Below, piece after piece: positions 1-8,423 of a stretch of DNA of 64,000 nucleotides; the stretch's first letter is position 1, and every line of letters begins with the position of its first letter. A program made the translations under genes and the position numbers. The stretch comes from an uncultured Eubacteriales bacterium (lineage in GTDB: Bacteria > Bacillota > Clostridia > Oscillospirales > Acutalibacteraceae). The stretch spans positions 124,001 through 188,000 of the forward strand of contig UQEU01000001.1 in the NCBI GenBank assembly GCA_900540085.1, given 5' to 3'. The notes under the pieces were generated by a model, which was not told the origin of the DNA, did not search any database, and was given only the letters and a program-made list of their open reading frames with translations.

Positions 1-94
1 CTCCGTAGTCTATAACTTTAAACTTGTTTCCCTGATATTCAAGAACACCCCAGCCGATAATTGCATATCCCGGGTCAATTCCCAATATAACCAT
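1..94 (-). CDS. ruvC: Holliday junction resolvase RuvC, N-terminal fragment
   Basis: Only the first 31 codons are inside the window; the gene runs off the left edge. The encoded start MVILGIDPGYAIIGWGV matches the RuvC N-terminus, including the first catalytic acidic residue D7 of the RNase H-like fold in the LGIDPG motif. RuvC cuts Holliday junctions during recombination, together with RuvAB. The ATG at 92-94 follows a GGAG-type ribosome site. Identification from 31 residues is strong because this block is highly conserved, but nothing can be said about the rest of the protein. Confidence 0.9.
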   Translation of the reverse strand, partial: MVILGIDPGYAIIGWGVLEYQGNKFKVIDYG

Positions 95-207
95 AGTTAC
101 ACTTCTCCATAATAAATTCAAAATATTATATCACAACACCGTAACGTTTGCAATATTATTAAAATATATTATATTAAATTAACAAAAAAGCACCTTATCA
201 AAGGTGC

Positions 208-759
208 TTAAATCAAATTATCCATAAAAATTTCAATATCATTTTTTGAAATTTCACTTTTATTTGTATCTGTTGACGGAAGATAAAATTTTGAAACAAT
301 TTTTCCGTTAAGCACGGTAAAAGATTGTCTTAAAGTTTCACACATATAGTTAAAAGAATTTTTATCATCTGTACCCGAACAAATAAAAACTCCTACTCTT
401 TTCGGTATCTCAATCGGAGGTTTTATATTTCTGAAAAATCTTGCAGAATAATAACGCTGAAACCTGTCTATAAGATTTTTCATAGGTCCCGTAAAAAAGT
501 TGTTGTATATAGGAGAAAAAACGACAATATACTCTGCAAGTTCAAAATCAGCAAAAAAGAGGTCGAGGTCTTTAACGGAACAGCCGTTTTTAACTCTGCA
601 ATACCCACAATCTTTACAAGGTGCAGGATTTAAATCGTACAAATCATATTTTACAAGTTCAAAATCTTTATCGCTTAAACAATCTTCAAATAAATAAACT
701 GCTTCGGAGCAAGCACCGTCTGCACGAGGACTTGCATTTAAAATCATAATTTTCTTCAT
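208..759 (-). CDS. Flavodoxin-fold NAD(P)H-dependent FMN reductase / iron-sulfur flavoprotein-like
   Basis: A 183-residue flavodoxin-like protein. The phosphate-binding loop NASPRADG lies at the N-terminus, the Cys-rich segment CKDCGYCRVKNGC around residues 48-60, and the FMN-contact motif SPIYNNFFTGPMKN around residue 82. These are typical of NAD(P)H-dependent FMN reductases and iron-sulfur flavoproteins of anaerobes, which move electrons in the cytoplasm; the true partner is unknown. I chose the ATG at 759 because it directly precedes KKIMILNASPR. A GTG at 768 is an alternative start. It is a single gene with its own promoter, divergent from the cation transporter. Confidence 0.8.
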   Translation of the reverse strand: MKKIMILNASPRADGACSEAVYLFEDCLSDKDFELVKYDLYDLNPAPCKDCGYCRVKNGCSVKDLDLFFADFELAEYIVVFSPIYNNFFTGPMKNLIDRFQRYYSARFFRNIKPPIEIPKRVGVFICSGTDDKNSFNYMCETLRQSFTVLNGKIVSKFYLPSTDTNKSEISKNDIEIFMDNLI

Positions 760-798
760 AATACCCACTGCTTTATTTTTAATACAAACAATACAGAA

Positions 799-826
799 AT
801 TATAACATAAAAAAGCAAACAGTCAA
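799..826 (-). promoter_or_regulatory. Sigma-A promoter of the flavoprotein gene
   Basis: On the minus strand TTGACT (821-826) and TATAAT (799-804) are separated by 16 bp, giving a leader of about 35 nt. It lies back to back with the promoter of the downstream plus-strand transporter. Confidence 0.7.
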
Positions 827-856
827 CAAACAAAACAATTAAACAGTTTAAAAATA

Positions 857-885
857 TTGAAATTATCTTCCGACTGTGTTAAATT
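857..885 (+). promoter_or_regulatory. Sigma-A promoter of the cation diffusion facilitator gene
   Basis: TTGAAA (857-862) and TAAATT (880-885) are spaced by 17 bp, about 35 bp before the chosen start codon. Confidence 0.55.
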
Positions 886-919
886 AAAAAGAAACAAAAA
901 TATGCAAAGAGGTTTTTAT

Positions 920-2074
920 ATGACTGATTTTTTAATAAAAAAGTTTATTAAAGACAAAAACAACAGAGAAAGTTACTCTATATTAAGCGGAATAGCCGGA
1001 ATTGTATGCAACATTTTGCTTTCGATTTCAAAATTTATAGTAGGTATAGTGACAAATTCGGTATCTATCACTGCCGATGCGGCAAACAACCTTTCAGACG
1101 CATCGTCAAGCATTGTTACGATAGCGGGAGCAAAAATTGCAAGCAAACCTGTTGACGAAGACCATCCTTTCGGACACGGCAGAGCAGAATATATAAGTGC
1201 AATGATAGTTTCATTTTTCATTTTTATAATGGGATTTGAACTTGCAAAATCAAGTATTGTAAAGATTTTCAATCCTGAAGATGTAGTGTTTTCAATACCG
1301 TCGCTTATTGTGCTTTTGCTCGCAATACCCGTAAAACTTTGGTTGTCCTATTTCAACAACAAATTGTACAAAATCACGGGCAATCAAAATATGAAAGCTA
1401 CTATGCAAGACAGTTTGAACGACTGTTTTGCAACAGGTGCAACAATCATTTCTCTTTTGGTATCGGCTTTTACAAAATTTAATATCGACGGATACATAGG
1501 CATAGGCGTTGCAGTCATCATCTTCCTTGCAGGCTACGATATTATAAAAGACATTATATCAAATTTACTCGGAAAAGCACCTGATGAAGAGTTCGTTAAA
1601 CAAATTGAAGATATGATGCTTGAAGAAGAATACATTGTAGGCGTTCACGATTTAATCATTCACGATTACGGTCCGGGAAAAACAATAGTCAGCGCTCATG
1701 CAGAAGTGCCCGCCGACAAAAATATTATGGAAATACACGATGTCATTGACAATGTAGAAAAGAGAATTTCAAAAGAACTGAAAATCGCTATATGTATCCA
1801 CATGGACCCGATAGTAACAAACGACAGCGAAGTGTCAAAATACAGGGATATGGTTGCCGAAATAATCGAAAACTACTCATCTGACTTTTCTTTCCACGAT
1901 TTCAGAATGGTAAAAGGCCCGACGCATACAAATTTGATTTTTGACCTTGTTACTCCTAAAAACTGCAAAGAACAGCCATCTGAAATAGTTAAAAACTTAA
2001 GAAAAGCCGTTCGGGAAAAGGATGAAAATCTGTTTATTGTTGTTACGGTTGAACACTCGTATTTAAAAGATTAA
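920..2074 (+). CDS. Cation diffusion facilitator (CDF) family efflux transporter
   Basis: A 384-residue CDF transporter. It has about six membrane segments in residues 20-210, followed by a cytoplasmic CDF dimerisation domain and an additional C-terminal region containing a second dimerisation-like stretch. The TM2 signature reads TADAANNLSDA (residues 51-61), so Asn sits where zinc-type members usually have His, with D60 retained. The conserved HPFGHGRAEY loop follows (82-91). The family exports divalent metals by proton antiport. The Asn/Asp pair points away from classical Zn2+ CDFs, but the substrate cannot be read from sequence. Start chosen at the ATG at 920 because AAAGAGG lies 7 bp upstream. 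It appears to be monocistronic and ends at a strong terminator. Confidence 0.9.
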   Translation: MTDFLIKKFIKDKNNRESYSILSGIAGIVCNILLSISKFIVGIVTNSVSITADAANNLSDASSSIVTIAGAKIASKPVDEDHPFGHGRAEYISAMIVSFFIFIMGFELAKSSIVKIFNPEDVVFSIPSLIVLLLAIPVKLWLSYFNNKLYKITGNQNMKATMQDSLNDCFATGATIISLLVSAFTKFNIDGYIGIGVAVIIFLAGYDIIKDIISNLLGKAPDEEFVKQIEDMMLEEEYIVGVHDLIIHDYGPGKTIVSAHAEVPADKNIMEIHDVIDNVEKRISKELKIAICIHMDPIVTNDSEVSKYRDMVAEIIENYSSDFSFHDFRMVKGPTHTNLIFDLVTPKNCKEQPSEIVKNLRKAVREKDENLFIVVTVEHSYLKD

Positions 2075-2084
2075 TTAAATGACA

Positions 2085-2122
2085 AAATAAAAGACCGACT
2101 CAAAGAGTCGGCCTTTTATTTT
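2085..2122. terminator. Bidirectional intrinsic terminator
   Basis: Stem CCGACTC (2095-2101), loop AAA, GAGTCGG (2105-2111), flanked by A-rich and T-rich runs on both sides. It can stop the plus-strand transporter and the minus-strand surface-protein gene. Confidence 0.75.
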
Positions 2123-2142
2123 GGAAAAACAATATTCAACTT

Positions 2143-4197
2143 TTATTTTTCAATTTTCTTTTTCTTTGAAGCAACAAGAATTGTTGTCAACGCCAAAGCA
2201 GATACAAGCATCATCACGCTCCAGAAAAGTACATTTTCATTTGCACCTGTATCGGGAGAAGTAACTGAACTGTCAATGATTTTGCTTGAGATATTTCCGC
2301 TGTTTGAGTCGTTACCTCCATTACTGCTTCCGTTATCGGAATTTCCGCCCGGAATAACAGGAAGAACACTTTCAGCCTCTTTAACAGTTACTACAACACT
2401 GCCTTGTTTACCGTTAACAAAGTTGCTGTCGCCATGGTTATATGTCCAATAAACAGTAACTTTATCGCCTGCTTTATAATTAGCAAGAGAAGTATTTGTC
2501 AAAGCAGTTTTATGTCCTGCGTCCATATACCATTTAAGACTTCCCGATTTCAATTTATCAAGGTCGTCATGAATAGCGTTAATTACAGTAATCTTTGCAT
2601 TTGGAAGTTTTGAAAGGAGTTCTTTTTCTCCTGCTGTAACTTCCGCTTTATTTGACACATTCACATTGAAATCTGCCTGAGAAATTGAATAACTAAATTC
2701 AACAGAATTTGTGCCGATAAGGTTTCCTTTATCTGTAGATGCTACTGTAACAACAACAGTACCTGCATTTACAGGGTCTGAATATTTAACAGTATATTCT
2801 TTATCAAAAGTAAAGTCTTGAGAATATCCCCACAAATTAAGTTTAACATCAACATCGGCAGTTTGTCTTAATCCGTTGTAAATCAAGCCGTCTTCTGCAT
2901 TCATATTTACAATGTCTTTTGAAAGAGGAAGTCTTACTGATGCTTTGCTCGACTGCTTTAATGTGCCGTTTCCTTCTGTCTGCGACAAACCTGCAAGCAA
3001 TGTAATATGCGAATGGTCTGCCGAAGCGTCTGTCTTTTCGCCGAGTTCGATTTTTCCGTTATTTATCAAATTGCCGTTTTCGGCAATTCTTAAATCTGTA
3101 TCATAATATCTGCTGTCTATTTTATTTTGCTTTACTTTAAGTGTAGTATCCGTAGAAATTTCCAAATTATAGTCAATAAGAGGTTGACCGAACACTGAAA
3201 TTTCTGCATCACTGTCATTTAAAGTTACGGTATTGCCTGAAAGCGTAACAGAATTTTCGTCAGCACCGCTTGTAAATATAACAGCGTCCCACTCTGATTT
3301 TGTACTTTGGTCTCCGATACCTTGAGTGGCTACGATAACCGCTTTACCGTCTTTACCTGTTGTGAAAGTACCGTTTCCTGTTTTTGTGCCTGAAAGCAAA
3401 ATTTCGGTGCCGCCGATGCTTTGGCATTTATCATTTCCGCCCTCAGCAACAACTACGCCGTTGTTAACTGTTACGGTACCTGCATAGTCTTGGTTGTAAC
3501 CGCTGCCGATACCCGCACCGCCGAGTTGGTCTAATCCACGAGGTTTGCCGCCGATAGCACGAACTAAACCACCATTAATAGTTACATTACCTGTAACCTT
3601 AGGTCTGTTTGAAGGGTCATTTGTGAAATAACCGCCACCGATTCCGGCACCGCCGCCTGAACCTTCTGCTCTTACATTACCGCTATTAATAATGATATTT
3701 CCGCAGTTTGAAAGACCGTTTGCTGCTGAGCCCCAACCGCCGCCGATTCCGGCTGCACCTGAACTGCCTGTATAATCGCCTGCTATGGCATTTAATGAGC
3801 CTTCGCCTTCAATAGTGAGAGAAGAACCCGGTTCAACCCAAACAGCAGGATGATTTAATGCTCCGTGAATTTCACTGTTACCTTCGAGGACAAGCGTAAC
3901 TTGAGCATTTCCGCTGATAGAAATACCTGATTTAGCAGCAGGTGCTTTGATAATATTCAAATTATCAATTATAAGTGTATGCTTGCCACCCTTTACAGTA
4001 ATGTTGTGTTGCTTCCAAATCAATCCACTGTCTGTTGTTCCTGTAACTCTGTGTCCATCGCAATTATCTTTACAAGAGTCATCAAGCACCAAGTCGTCTT
4101 TTGAAATATCGTGAGTTTCTGACGCAAAGGCAGTAATAGGAATAATGGAAAGAAGCAAACACAAACTAAGAAAAACAGATAAAACTCTTTTTTTCAT
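2143..4197 (-). CDS. Sortase-type cell-surface protein with Gly-rich GAGIGGG repeats
   Basis: A 684-residue secreted protein. The N-terminus has a Lys/Arg start and a hydrophobic signal segment ending near AFASE. Residues about 65-260 hold repeated 'GNVTINGG' strands and three Gly-rich AGIGGG/AGIGSG blocks (near residues 149, 180 and 228), the pattern of carbohydrate-binding-type surface proteins of gut Firmicutes. Two beta-sandwich-like modules follow, one ending in the stretch 'KWYMDAGHKTALTN'. The C-terminus has the sorting-like motif SPDTG, a hydrophobic span and KKKK, indicating sortase attachment to peptidoglycan. Ligand unknown. Single gene, long AT-rich upstream region containing a promoter and a palindrome shared with the neighbouring surface gene. 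Confidence 0.8.
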   Translation of the reverse strand: MKKRVLSVFLSLCLLLSIIPITAFASETHDISKDDLVLDDSCKDNCDGHRVTGTTDSGLIWKQHNITVKGGKHTLIIDNLNIIKAPAAKSGISISGNAQVTLVLEGNSEIHGALNHPAVWVEPGSSLTIEGEGSLNAIAGDYTGSSGAAGIGGGWGSAANGLSNCGNIIINSGNVRAEGSGGGAGIGGGYFTNDPSNRPKVTGNVTINGGLVRAIGGKPRGLDQLGGAGIGSGYNQDYAGTVTVNNGVVVAEGGNDKCQSIGGTEILLSGTKTGNGTFTTGKDGKAVIVATQGIGDQSTKSEWDAVIFTSGADENSVTLSGNTVTLNDSDAEISVFGQPLIDYNLEISTDTTLKVKQNKIDSRYYDTDLRIAENGNLINNGKIELGEKTDASADHSHITLLAGLSQTEGNGTLKQSSKASVRLPLSKDIVNMNAEDGLIYNGLRQTADVDVKLNLWGYSQDFTFDKEYTVKYSDPVNAGTVVVTVASTDKGNLIGTNSVEFSYSISQADFNVNVSNKAEVTAGEKELLSKLPNAKITVINAIHDDLDKLKSGSLKWYMDAGHKTALTNTSLANYKAGDKVTVYWTYNHGDSNFVNGKQGSVVVTVKEAESVLPVIPGGNSDNGSSNGGNDSNSGNISSKIIDSSVTSPDTGANENVLFWSVMMLVSALALTTILVASKKKKIEK

Positions 4198-4421
4198 TTT
4201 CAGTACCCCTTTTATAAGTAATGTTTAGTTTTCTGCTTGATAATTTTTTACTAAAAAATGCATTTTTATTTGGAAATAAATTCCAAAAGTTTGTTAATTA
4301 ACTATCACAATTTTAAACTAAATTAACTTAAATGTCAACATATTTTAACTTTTGTTCATATTTATTTAATAGAGGAATTAATTTAATTTTATTTATAGAC
4401 AATTATCATATTAAAGTCCAT
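4198..4421 (-). promoter_or_regulatory. Promoter and 5' UTR of the first surface-protein gene
   Basis: On the minus strand TTGACA (4333-4338) and TAAAAT (4310-4315) are 17 bp apart, predicting a leader of about 105 nt. The leader contains a perfect 14-bp palindrome AAAAATGCATTTTT (4254-4267), also found in the leader of the next surface gene. AAAAGGGG lies upstream of the start codon. The rest of this intergenic stretch is AT-rich with no gene. Confidence 0.6.
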
Positions 4422-4459
4422 AATTCTTTTTACACATTCGCAAATGTGTAAAAAGAATT
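4422..4459. promoter_or_regulatory. Palindrome copy 1 (candidate operator)
   Basis: Perfect inverted repeat with 17-bp arms (4422-4438 and 4443-4459) around core ACACATTCGCAAATGTGT. Related copies sit at 6003-6038 and 12108-12150. No T-run follows on either strand, so it is unlikely to be a terminator. Its centre is about 125 bp upstream of the -10 box of the surface gene at 2143-4197. Confidence 0.6.
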
Positions 4460-4491
4460 TCAAAAACACTTACAATAAATTTATAAAAAAT

Positions 4492-4528
4492 AAAGCGACA
4501 GTTAATATTAACTGTCGCTTTATTTTTT
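4492..4528. terminator. Terminator with 30-bp perfect palindrome
   Basis: Positions 4492-4521 form a perfect palindrome with apex GTTAATATTAAC, flanked by A- and T-runs. It terminates the minus-strand surface gene ending at 4549. Confidence 0.8.
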
Positions 4529-4548
4529 TGGAAAGTGAAAAAAACTAC

Positions 4549-5790
4549 TTATTTAACTGCTTTTTTCTTCTTTGAAACTGCAATACCTGTTGCACAAGCT
4601 CCTGCAACAACCAAAACCATCATAGTTACTGCAAATGAACTTTCGTAACCTGTATCCGGGATTTCCGGTGAATCAGCATCGCCGTTATCTCCGTTTGGAG
4701 TTGTCGGTTCTGAAGGATCTGAAGGACCTACAGGGTCAGTAGGATCTGTAGGGTCTGTTGTTTCATCTTTTTCCCATTGAGCAACATATGTAGCGTCTGC
4801 TGTTACAGTTTCGCTGACTTCAGGTGCCCAGCCTTTGAAAACATAGCCTTCTCTTGAAGGTGTGCCGTCAAATGCAGGAGTTTCAGTGCCTTCTCTGAGG
4901 TCTGTATATACTTGGTCTTTGAAAACTTCTTCATTTTCAACGCCGTCAGTATATGTTACTGAATATACTTTAGCTGTTTTAGCAACGATTGTGTGAGGTT
5001 TATCAACATTTTTAAATGTGTATGAGAACTCTTTTTGGTTAGCAGCTTTTTCTACTTCTTCGCCGTCAACCAAAACAGAATCAATTACATAGCCATCGTT
5101 TGCTTTGATTTCAAATGTTTTGTCTTCGCCGTAAACTACTGCTTTTTTACCCTCATCTGTGATGGTACCGTTTTCATCGATTTCAGCAGTAATGATTGGT
5201 TTGAAGTTTGCAAAAACTTCATAAGTAACAGGGATACCATTAATTTCAGTACCGTTTGACAAACGATTTACCGAAATTCTTTTACTTTTAACACCGTTTT
5301 CATCGAAAGTTTGGTCATATGAAGTCTGCCAGTTTTTAAAATGATTTCCCGGATCTACTTGAATACCGTGTTCACCATACTCGCTGAAAGAATATCTGAA
5401 TTTACGCTCGCCAGGAATGTATACACTGTCGGCACGGTTACCAAGATCTTCCCCTTTAAACCATTGATGATATGTATAACCTGCCCATTCCCATCCTTCA
5501 GGAACAGTTGCGATGAATTGACGCCAACCTGAACCTTTTGCGAAAGTATCTGCTATTTCGTTACTCTGAGCTTCCAACTTTACAATATCTTCTTTACTGT
5601 CTTCAGTTGCATTGTAAGTTGCATATACTCTTATTTTTGCATCTTTGTTATGACTGTCATAACTATACATTTCTTTATATCTTTTTGTATCATTTGCATC
5701 GCTGATACCTGCAAAAGCAACCATCGGAGTTATGCCGAGCAACATAACCAATGACAGCAAAACAGCAAGAAGTTTTTTTGTTTTTTTCAT
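4549..5790 (-). CDS. Sortase-anchored surface protein with InlB B-repeat
   Basis: A 413-residue secreted protein with a signal peptide (KK-rich start, hydrophobic core, cleavage near AFAG). Residues about 40-200 form a domain I do not recognise, rich in aromatic residues. Then comes a region resembling bacterial surface beta domains ('NDGYVIDSVLVDGEEV') and one InlB/Listeria-Bacteroides repeat ('REGYVFKGWAPE ... YVAQW', about 280-340). A Pro/Thr/Asp linker (TDPTDPTDPVGPSDPSEP) leads to the sorting signal IPDTG, a hydrophobic span and KKKK. Expected to be covalently attached to the wall. Its upstream region is built like that of the preceding surface gene, with an extra poly-C run. Confidence 0.85.
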   Translation of the reverse strand: MKKTKKLLAVLLSLVMLLGITPMVAFAGISDANDTKRYKEMYSYDSHNKDAKIRVYATYNATEDSKEDIVKLEAQSNEIADTFAKGSGWRQFIATVPEGWEWAGYTYHQWFKGEDLGNRADSVYIPGERKFRYSFSEYGEHGIQVDPGNHFKNWQTSYDQTFDENGVKSKRISVNRLSNGTEINGIPVTYEVFANFKPIITAEIDENGTITDEGKKAVVYGEDKTFEIKANDGYVIDSVLVDGEEVEKAANQKEFSYTFKNVDKPHTIVAKTAKVYSVTYTDGVENEEVFKDQVYTDLREGTETPAFDGTPSREGYVFKGWAPEVSETVTADATYVAQWEKDETTDPTDPTDPVGPSDPSEPTTPNGDNGDADSPEIPDTGYESSFAVTMMVLVVAGACATGIAVSKKKKAVK

Positions 5791-5974
5791 ATTAATTACC
5801 CTTCTTTAAATAATATTTTTTTCAAAAATGCATTTTTTGAAACGACAAAATTGTTCGATTCATAATTGTCAGCTAACTACTGCCTATATACACCAAATCA
5901 AAAAAACAGTCAATAGTTTCTATTCTTAATTCACAATGTTTTAACAAAAAATGTTAATTCTTTTCACTGTTAGA
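5791..5974 (-). promoter_or_regulatory. Promoter and 5' UTR of the second surface-protein gene
   Basis: On the minus strand TTGACT (5908-5913) and TATATA (5885-5890) are 17 bp apart, giving a leader near 90 nt. The leader again carries AAAAATGCATTTTT (5824-5837). No coding potential seen here. Confidence 0.55.
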
Positions 5975-5984
5975 CCCCCCCCCC
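5975..5984. repeat. Homopolymeric C tract (about ten C) upstream of a surface gene
   Basis: A run of ten C in an otherwise very AT-rich intergenic region, between the palindrome at 6003-6038 and the -35 box at 5908-5913. Runs of this length are prone to slipped-strand mutation. Confidence 0.8.
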
Positions 5985-6002
5985 TACATTTTGTCTAATA
6001 TT

Positions 6003-6038
6003 ATCTTTTTACACTTTTGCAAATGTGTAAAAAGAATT
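6003..6038. promoter_or_regulatory. Palindrome copy 2 (candidate operator)
   Basis: Inverted repeat with 10-bp arms CTTTTTACAC (6005-6014) and GTGTAAAAAG (6025-6034) around TTTTGCAAAT. It matches copy 1 over the core ACACWTTYRCAAATGTGT and its flanks. Its centre is about 130 bp upstream of the -10 box of the surface gene at 4549-5790. Confidence 0.6.
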
Positions 6039-6094
6039 TCCGATACTCAATTTTAATAAAATTTATTTATATGTGATAAAATTCACTTTTTACG

Positions 6095-6134
6095 CAAAAA
6101 AATGCGTTTGAAATTTAAACTTCAAACGCATTTT
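6095..6134 (-). terminator. Intrinsic terminator of the small unknown gene
   Basis: Perfect 14-bp arms AAAATGCGTTTGAA (6099-6112) and 6121-6134, followed on the minus strand by a T-run. Lies just after the stop codon at 6148. Confidence 0.8.
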
Positions 6135-6147
6135 ACACTTCTTTATT

Positions 6148-6561
6148 TTACACAAATCTATAATTTATTGAGTTTTCTTTGCACCAATCTTCAGCCTTTG
6201 TGCGAAGATACTCGTCTTCAAACTTTTCGTAAGTATCACTGATTTGCTTATATGCATTAAAATACTTCCAAAAAGTATCGCTCAATTCTTCATCGCTTAC
6301 GCCCTTAAAAATTTCTGCAAGTTTTTTGTTGCCGAGTTGTGCTATAAACTTTTTTATTACTTCTTCTTCACTTATTGTAAAATAAGGAATATAACCTTTT
6401 GAAACAAGATAGGTCGAAGTGCTCAAATCTGTTTCATTCTCAAAATCGCCCAAAGTATCAACACTTCTGAGCATATAGTCAGACTGACTAAACCAATAAT
6501 CAAACTTGTTACTCCAACCTTTTCTAAGTGCTTCTTTTGTAATCTCAAAAATTTCAGCCAT
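6148..6561 (-). CDS. Hypothetical protein, 137 aa, function unknown
   Basis: I do not recognise this family. The protein is soluble, without signal peptide or membrane segment, acidic and rich in Trp, Tyr and Phe. It looks like a small alpha-helical protein (e.g. 'FKGVSDEELSDTFWKYFNAY'). Start chosen at the ATG at 6561, which follows AAGAGG at 9 bp; an in-frame upstream extension to 6600 is possible but has no ribosome site. It follows leuD on the same strand after 95 bp and could be read through from the ilv-leu operon, but nothing links it to amino acid synthesis. A clean terminator follows. Confidence 0.6.
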   Translation of the reverse strand: MAEIFEITKEALRKGWSNKFDYWFSQSDYMLRSVDTLGDFENETDLSTSTYLVSKGYIPYFTISEEEVIKKFIAQLGNKKLAEIFKGVSDEELSDTFWKYFNAYKQISDTYEKFEDEYLRTKAEDWCKENSINYRFV

Positions 6562-6656
6562 TCTAATTTGCCTCTTATATACTACATATTTATATAACAT
6601 TCAATACAAATTATTAATATTAAATACATTAATATTAATTGCCTGCATTATTCACT

Positions 6657-7136
6657 TTATTTGATCGAATTCATCAAACCGCCGTTTTTGATGATATTTT
6701 GTATAAACTTCGGAAACGGCTCTGCTTTATACTTTTTACCTGTTGTATTGTTTGTGATGACACCGTTGTCGAAGTCAACGCTGACATTGTCGCCCTCTGC
6801 AATATCGTTTGCAGCCTCTTCACACTCAAGAATAGGCAAACCGATATTTATTGCATTTCTGTAAAAAATTCTTGCAAAAGTGGAAGCGATTACGCAAGAA
6901 ACACCACATTCTTTAATAACAAGAGGAGCATGTTCTCTTGAAGAACCACAGCCGAAATTTGCTTTTGCAACTATAATATCGCCTTGTTTTACTTTATTAA
7001 CAAAATCTGCGTCAATATCTTCCATACAGTGCATAGCAAGTTCTTTAGCGTCCGTAGAGTTAAGATACCTTGCAGGTATTATAACATCTGTATCAACATT
7101 GTCGCCGAATTTATGTACAAAACCATTTGCATTCAT
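6657..7136 (-). CDS. leuD: 3-isopropylmalate dehydratase small subunit
   Basis: A 159-residue LeuD of the short (~160 aa) type. The swivel-domain markers KFGDNVDTDVIIPARYLN near the N-terminus and FGCGSSREHAP (about residues 57-67) are clear. With LeuC it isomerises 2-isopropylmalate to 3-isopropylmalate in leucine synthesis, in the cytoplasm. The ATG follows AAGGAGG. Last gene of the ilvBN-leuCD operon, 12 bp after leuC. Confidence 0.95.
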   Translation of the reverse strand: MNANGFVHKFGDNVDTDVIIPARYLNSTDAKELAMHCMEDIDADFVNKVKQGDIIVAKANFGCGSSREHAPLVIKECGVSCVIASTFARIFYRNAINIGLPILECEEAANDIAEGDNVSVDFDNGVITNNTTGKKYKAEPFPKFIQNIIKNGGLMNSIK

Positions 7137-7148
7137 AACTCTGCCTCC

Positions 7149-8408
7149 TTAAACTTTTGACGGGTCTGCGATATAACCCATAACTGCCGAAGCGGCAGCA
7201 ACATAAGGACTTGCAAGATAGATTTCCGACTCGGTATGTCCCATTCTGCCGACAAAGTTTCTGTTAGATGTAGAAACAGCCTTTTCGCCTTTTGCAAGTA
7301 TTCCCATATGTCCGCCCAAACAAGGTCCGCAAGTAGGTGTAGAAATGATTGCACCTGCATTTATGAATATCTCGGCAAGACCTTCTTTAATGCACTGTAA
7401 ATATATATGCTGTGTTGCAGGAATTATAATTGTTCTGACATTTTTAGCAACTTTTTTACCTTTTAAAATCTCTGCGGCAGCACGCATATCTTCAATTCTT
7501 CCGTTTGTACAAGAACCTATAACGACTTGGTCAATATATATCTTTTCACATTCGTCAATTGTTTTTGTATTTTCAGGAAGATGAGGAAAAGCGACTGTCG
7601 GTTTTAAATCAGAAAGATTGATTTCTATTACACTGTCATACTCTGCATCGTCATCAGCCTCAAAAACAGTGTATTCTCTTTCGCTTCTTCCTTTTACATA
7701 GTCCAAAGTAACTTCATCAACAGGGAAAATACCGTTTTTGGCACCACATTCAATTGCCATATTGCAAATGCAAAGTCTGTCGTCCATAGAAAGATTTTTA
7801 ACACCGTTTCCGCAGAACTCCAAACTTTTATACAAAGCACCGTCAACGCCTATCATACCGATGAGATGCAAAACAACATCTTTGCCGCTTACAAACTTCG
7901 GTTTTTCGCCGCTTATAACAACTTTAATAGCAGACGGCACCTTAAACCACGCTTTACCCGTTGCCATACCTGCCGCCATATCTGTTGAGCCGACGCCTGT
8001 TGAAAATGCACCCAAAGCACCGTATGTACAAGTATGGCTGTCTGCACCGATAATGCAGTCGCCGCACGTTACAATACCCTGTTCAGGCAAAAGTGCGTGT
8101 TCTATCCCCATATTGCCGACATCGTAAAAATGATTTATATCATGCAATATTGCAAACTCTCTGACCTGTTTACAGTTTTGGGCTGACTTAATATCTTTAT
8201 TAGGCGTAAAGTGGTCCATTACAAGTGAAATTTTATTCTTGTCAAAAACACTTTTTTTACCAAACTTATTCATTTCATTTATGGCTACGGGAGATGTAAC
8301 ATCATTTCCGAGAACCATATCTAAATCTGCTTCAATTAACTGTCCTGCTTTTACGCTGTCAAGTCCTGCGTGAGAAGCAAGAATTTTTTGTGTCATAGTC
8401 ATTCCCAT
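7149..8408 (-). CDS. leuC: 3-isopropylmalate dehydratase large subunit
   Basis: A 419-residue aconitase-family subunit. The three [4Fe-4S] ligand cysteines are present in GSCTNGR (C300) and TPTCGPCLGG (C360 and C363), together with the substrate motif GADSHTCTYGA. The length fits the ~420-residue LeuC/HacA type. Start chosen at the ATG at 8408, preceded by GGGGTGG; a GTG nine bases earlier is less likely. Sits between ilvN (15 bp) and leuD (12 bp). leuA and leuB are absent from the window, so the leucine branch is split on this chromosome. Confidence 0.95.
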   Translation of the reverse strand: MGMTMTQKILASHAGLDSVKAGQLIEADLDMVLGNDVTSPVAINEMNKFGKKSVFDKNKISLVMDHFTPNKDIKSAQNCKQVREFAILHDINHFYDVGNMGIEHALLPEQGIVTCGDCIIGADSHTCTYGALGAFSTGVGSTDMAAGMATGKAWFKVPSAIKVVISGEKPKFVSGKDVVLHLIGMIGVDGALYKSLEFCGNGVKNLSMDDRLCICNMAIECGAKNGIFPVDEVTLDYVKGRSEREYTVFEADDDAEYDSVIEINLSDLKPTVAFPHLPENTKTIDECEKIYIDQVVIGSCTNGRIEDMRAAAEILKGKKVAKNVRTIIIPATQHIYLQCIKEGLAEIFINAGAIISTPTCGPCLGGHMGILAKGEKAVSTSNRNFVGRMGHTESEIYLASPYVAAASAVMGYIADPSKV

Positions 8409-8423
8409 AAATACCACCCCAAT

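Noticed and set aside
6613..6639. AT-only inverted repeat between leuD and the small unknown gene
   Set aside because: Ten-bp arms made only of A and T are expected by chance in such sequence and no T-tail follows.
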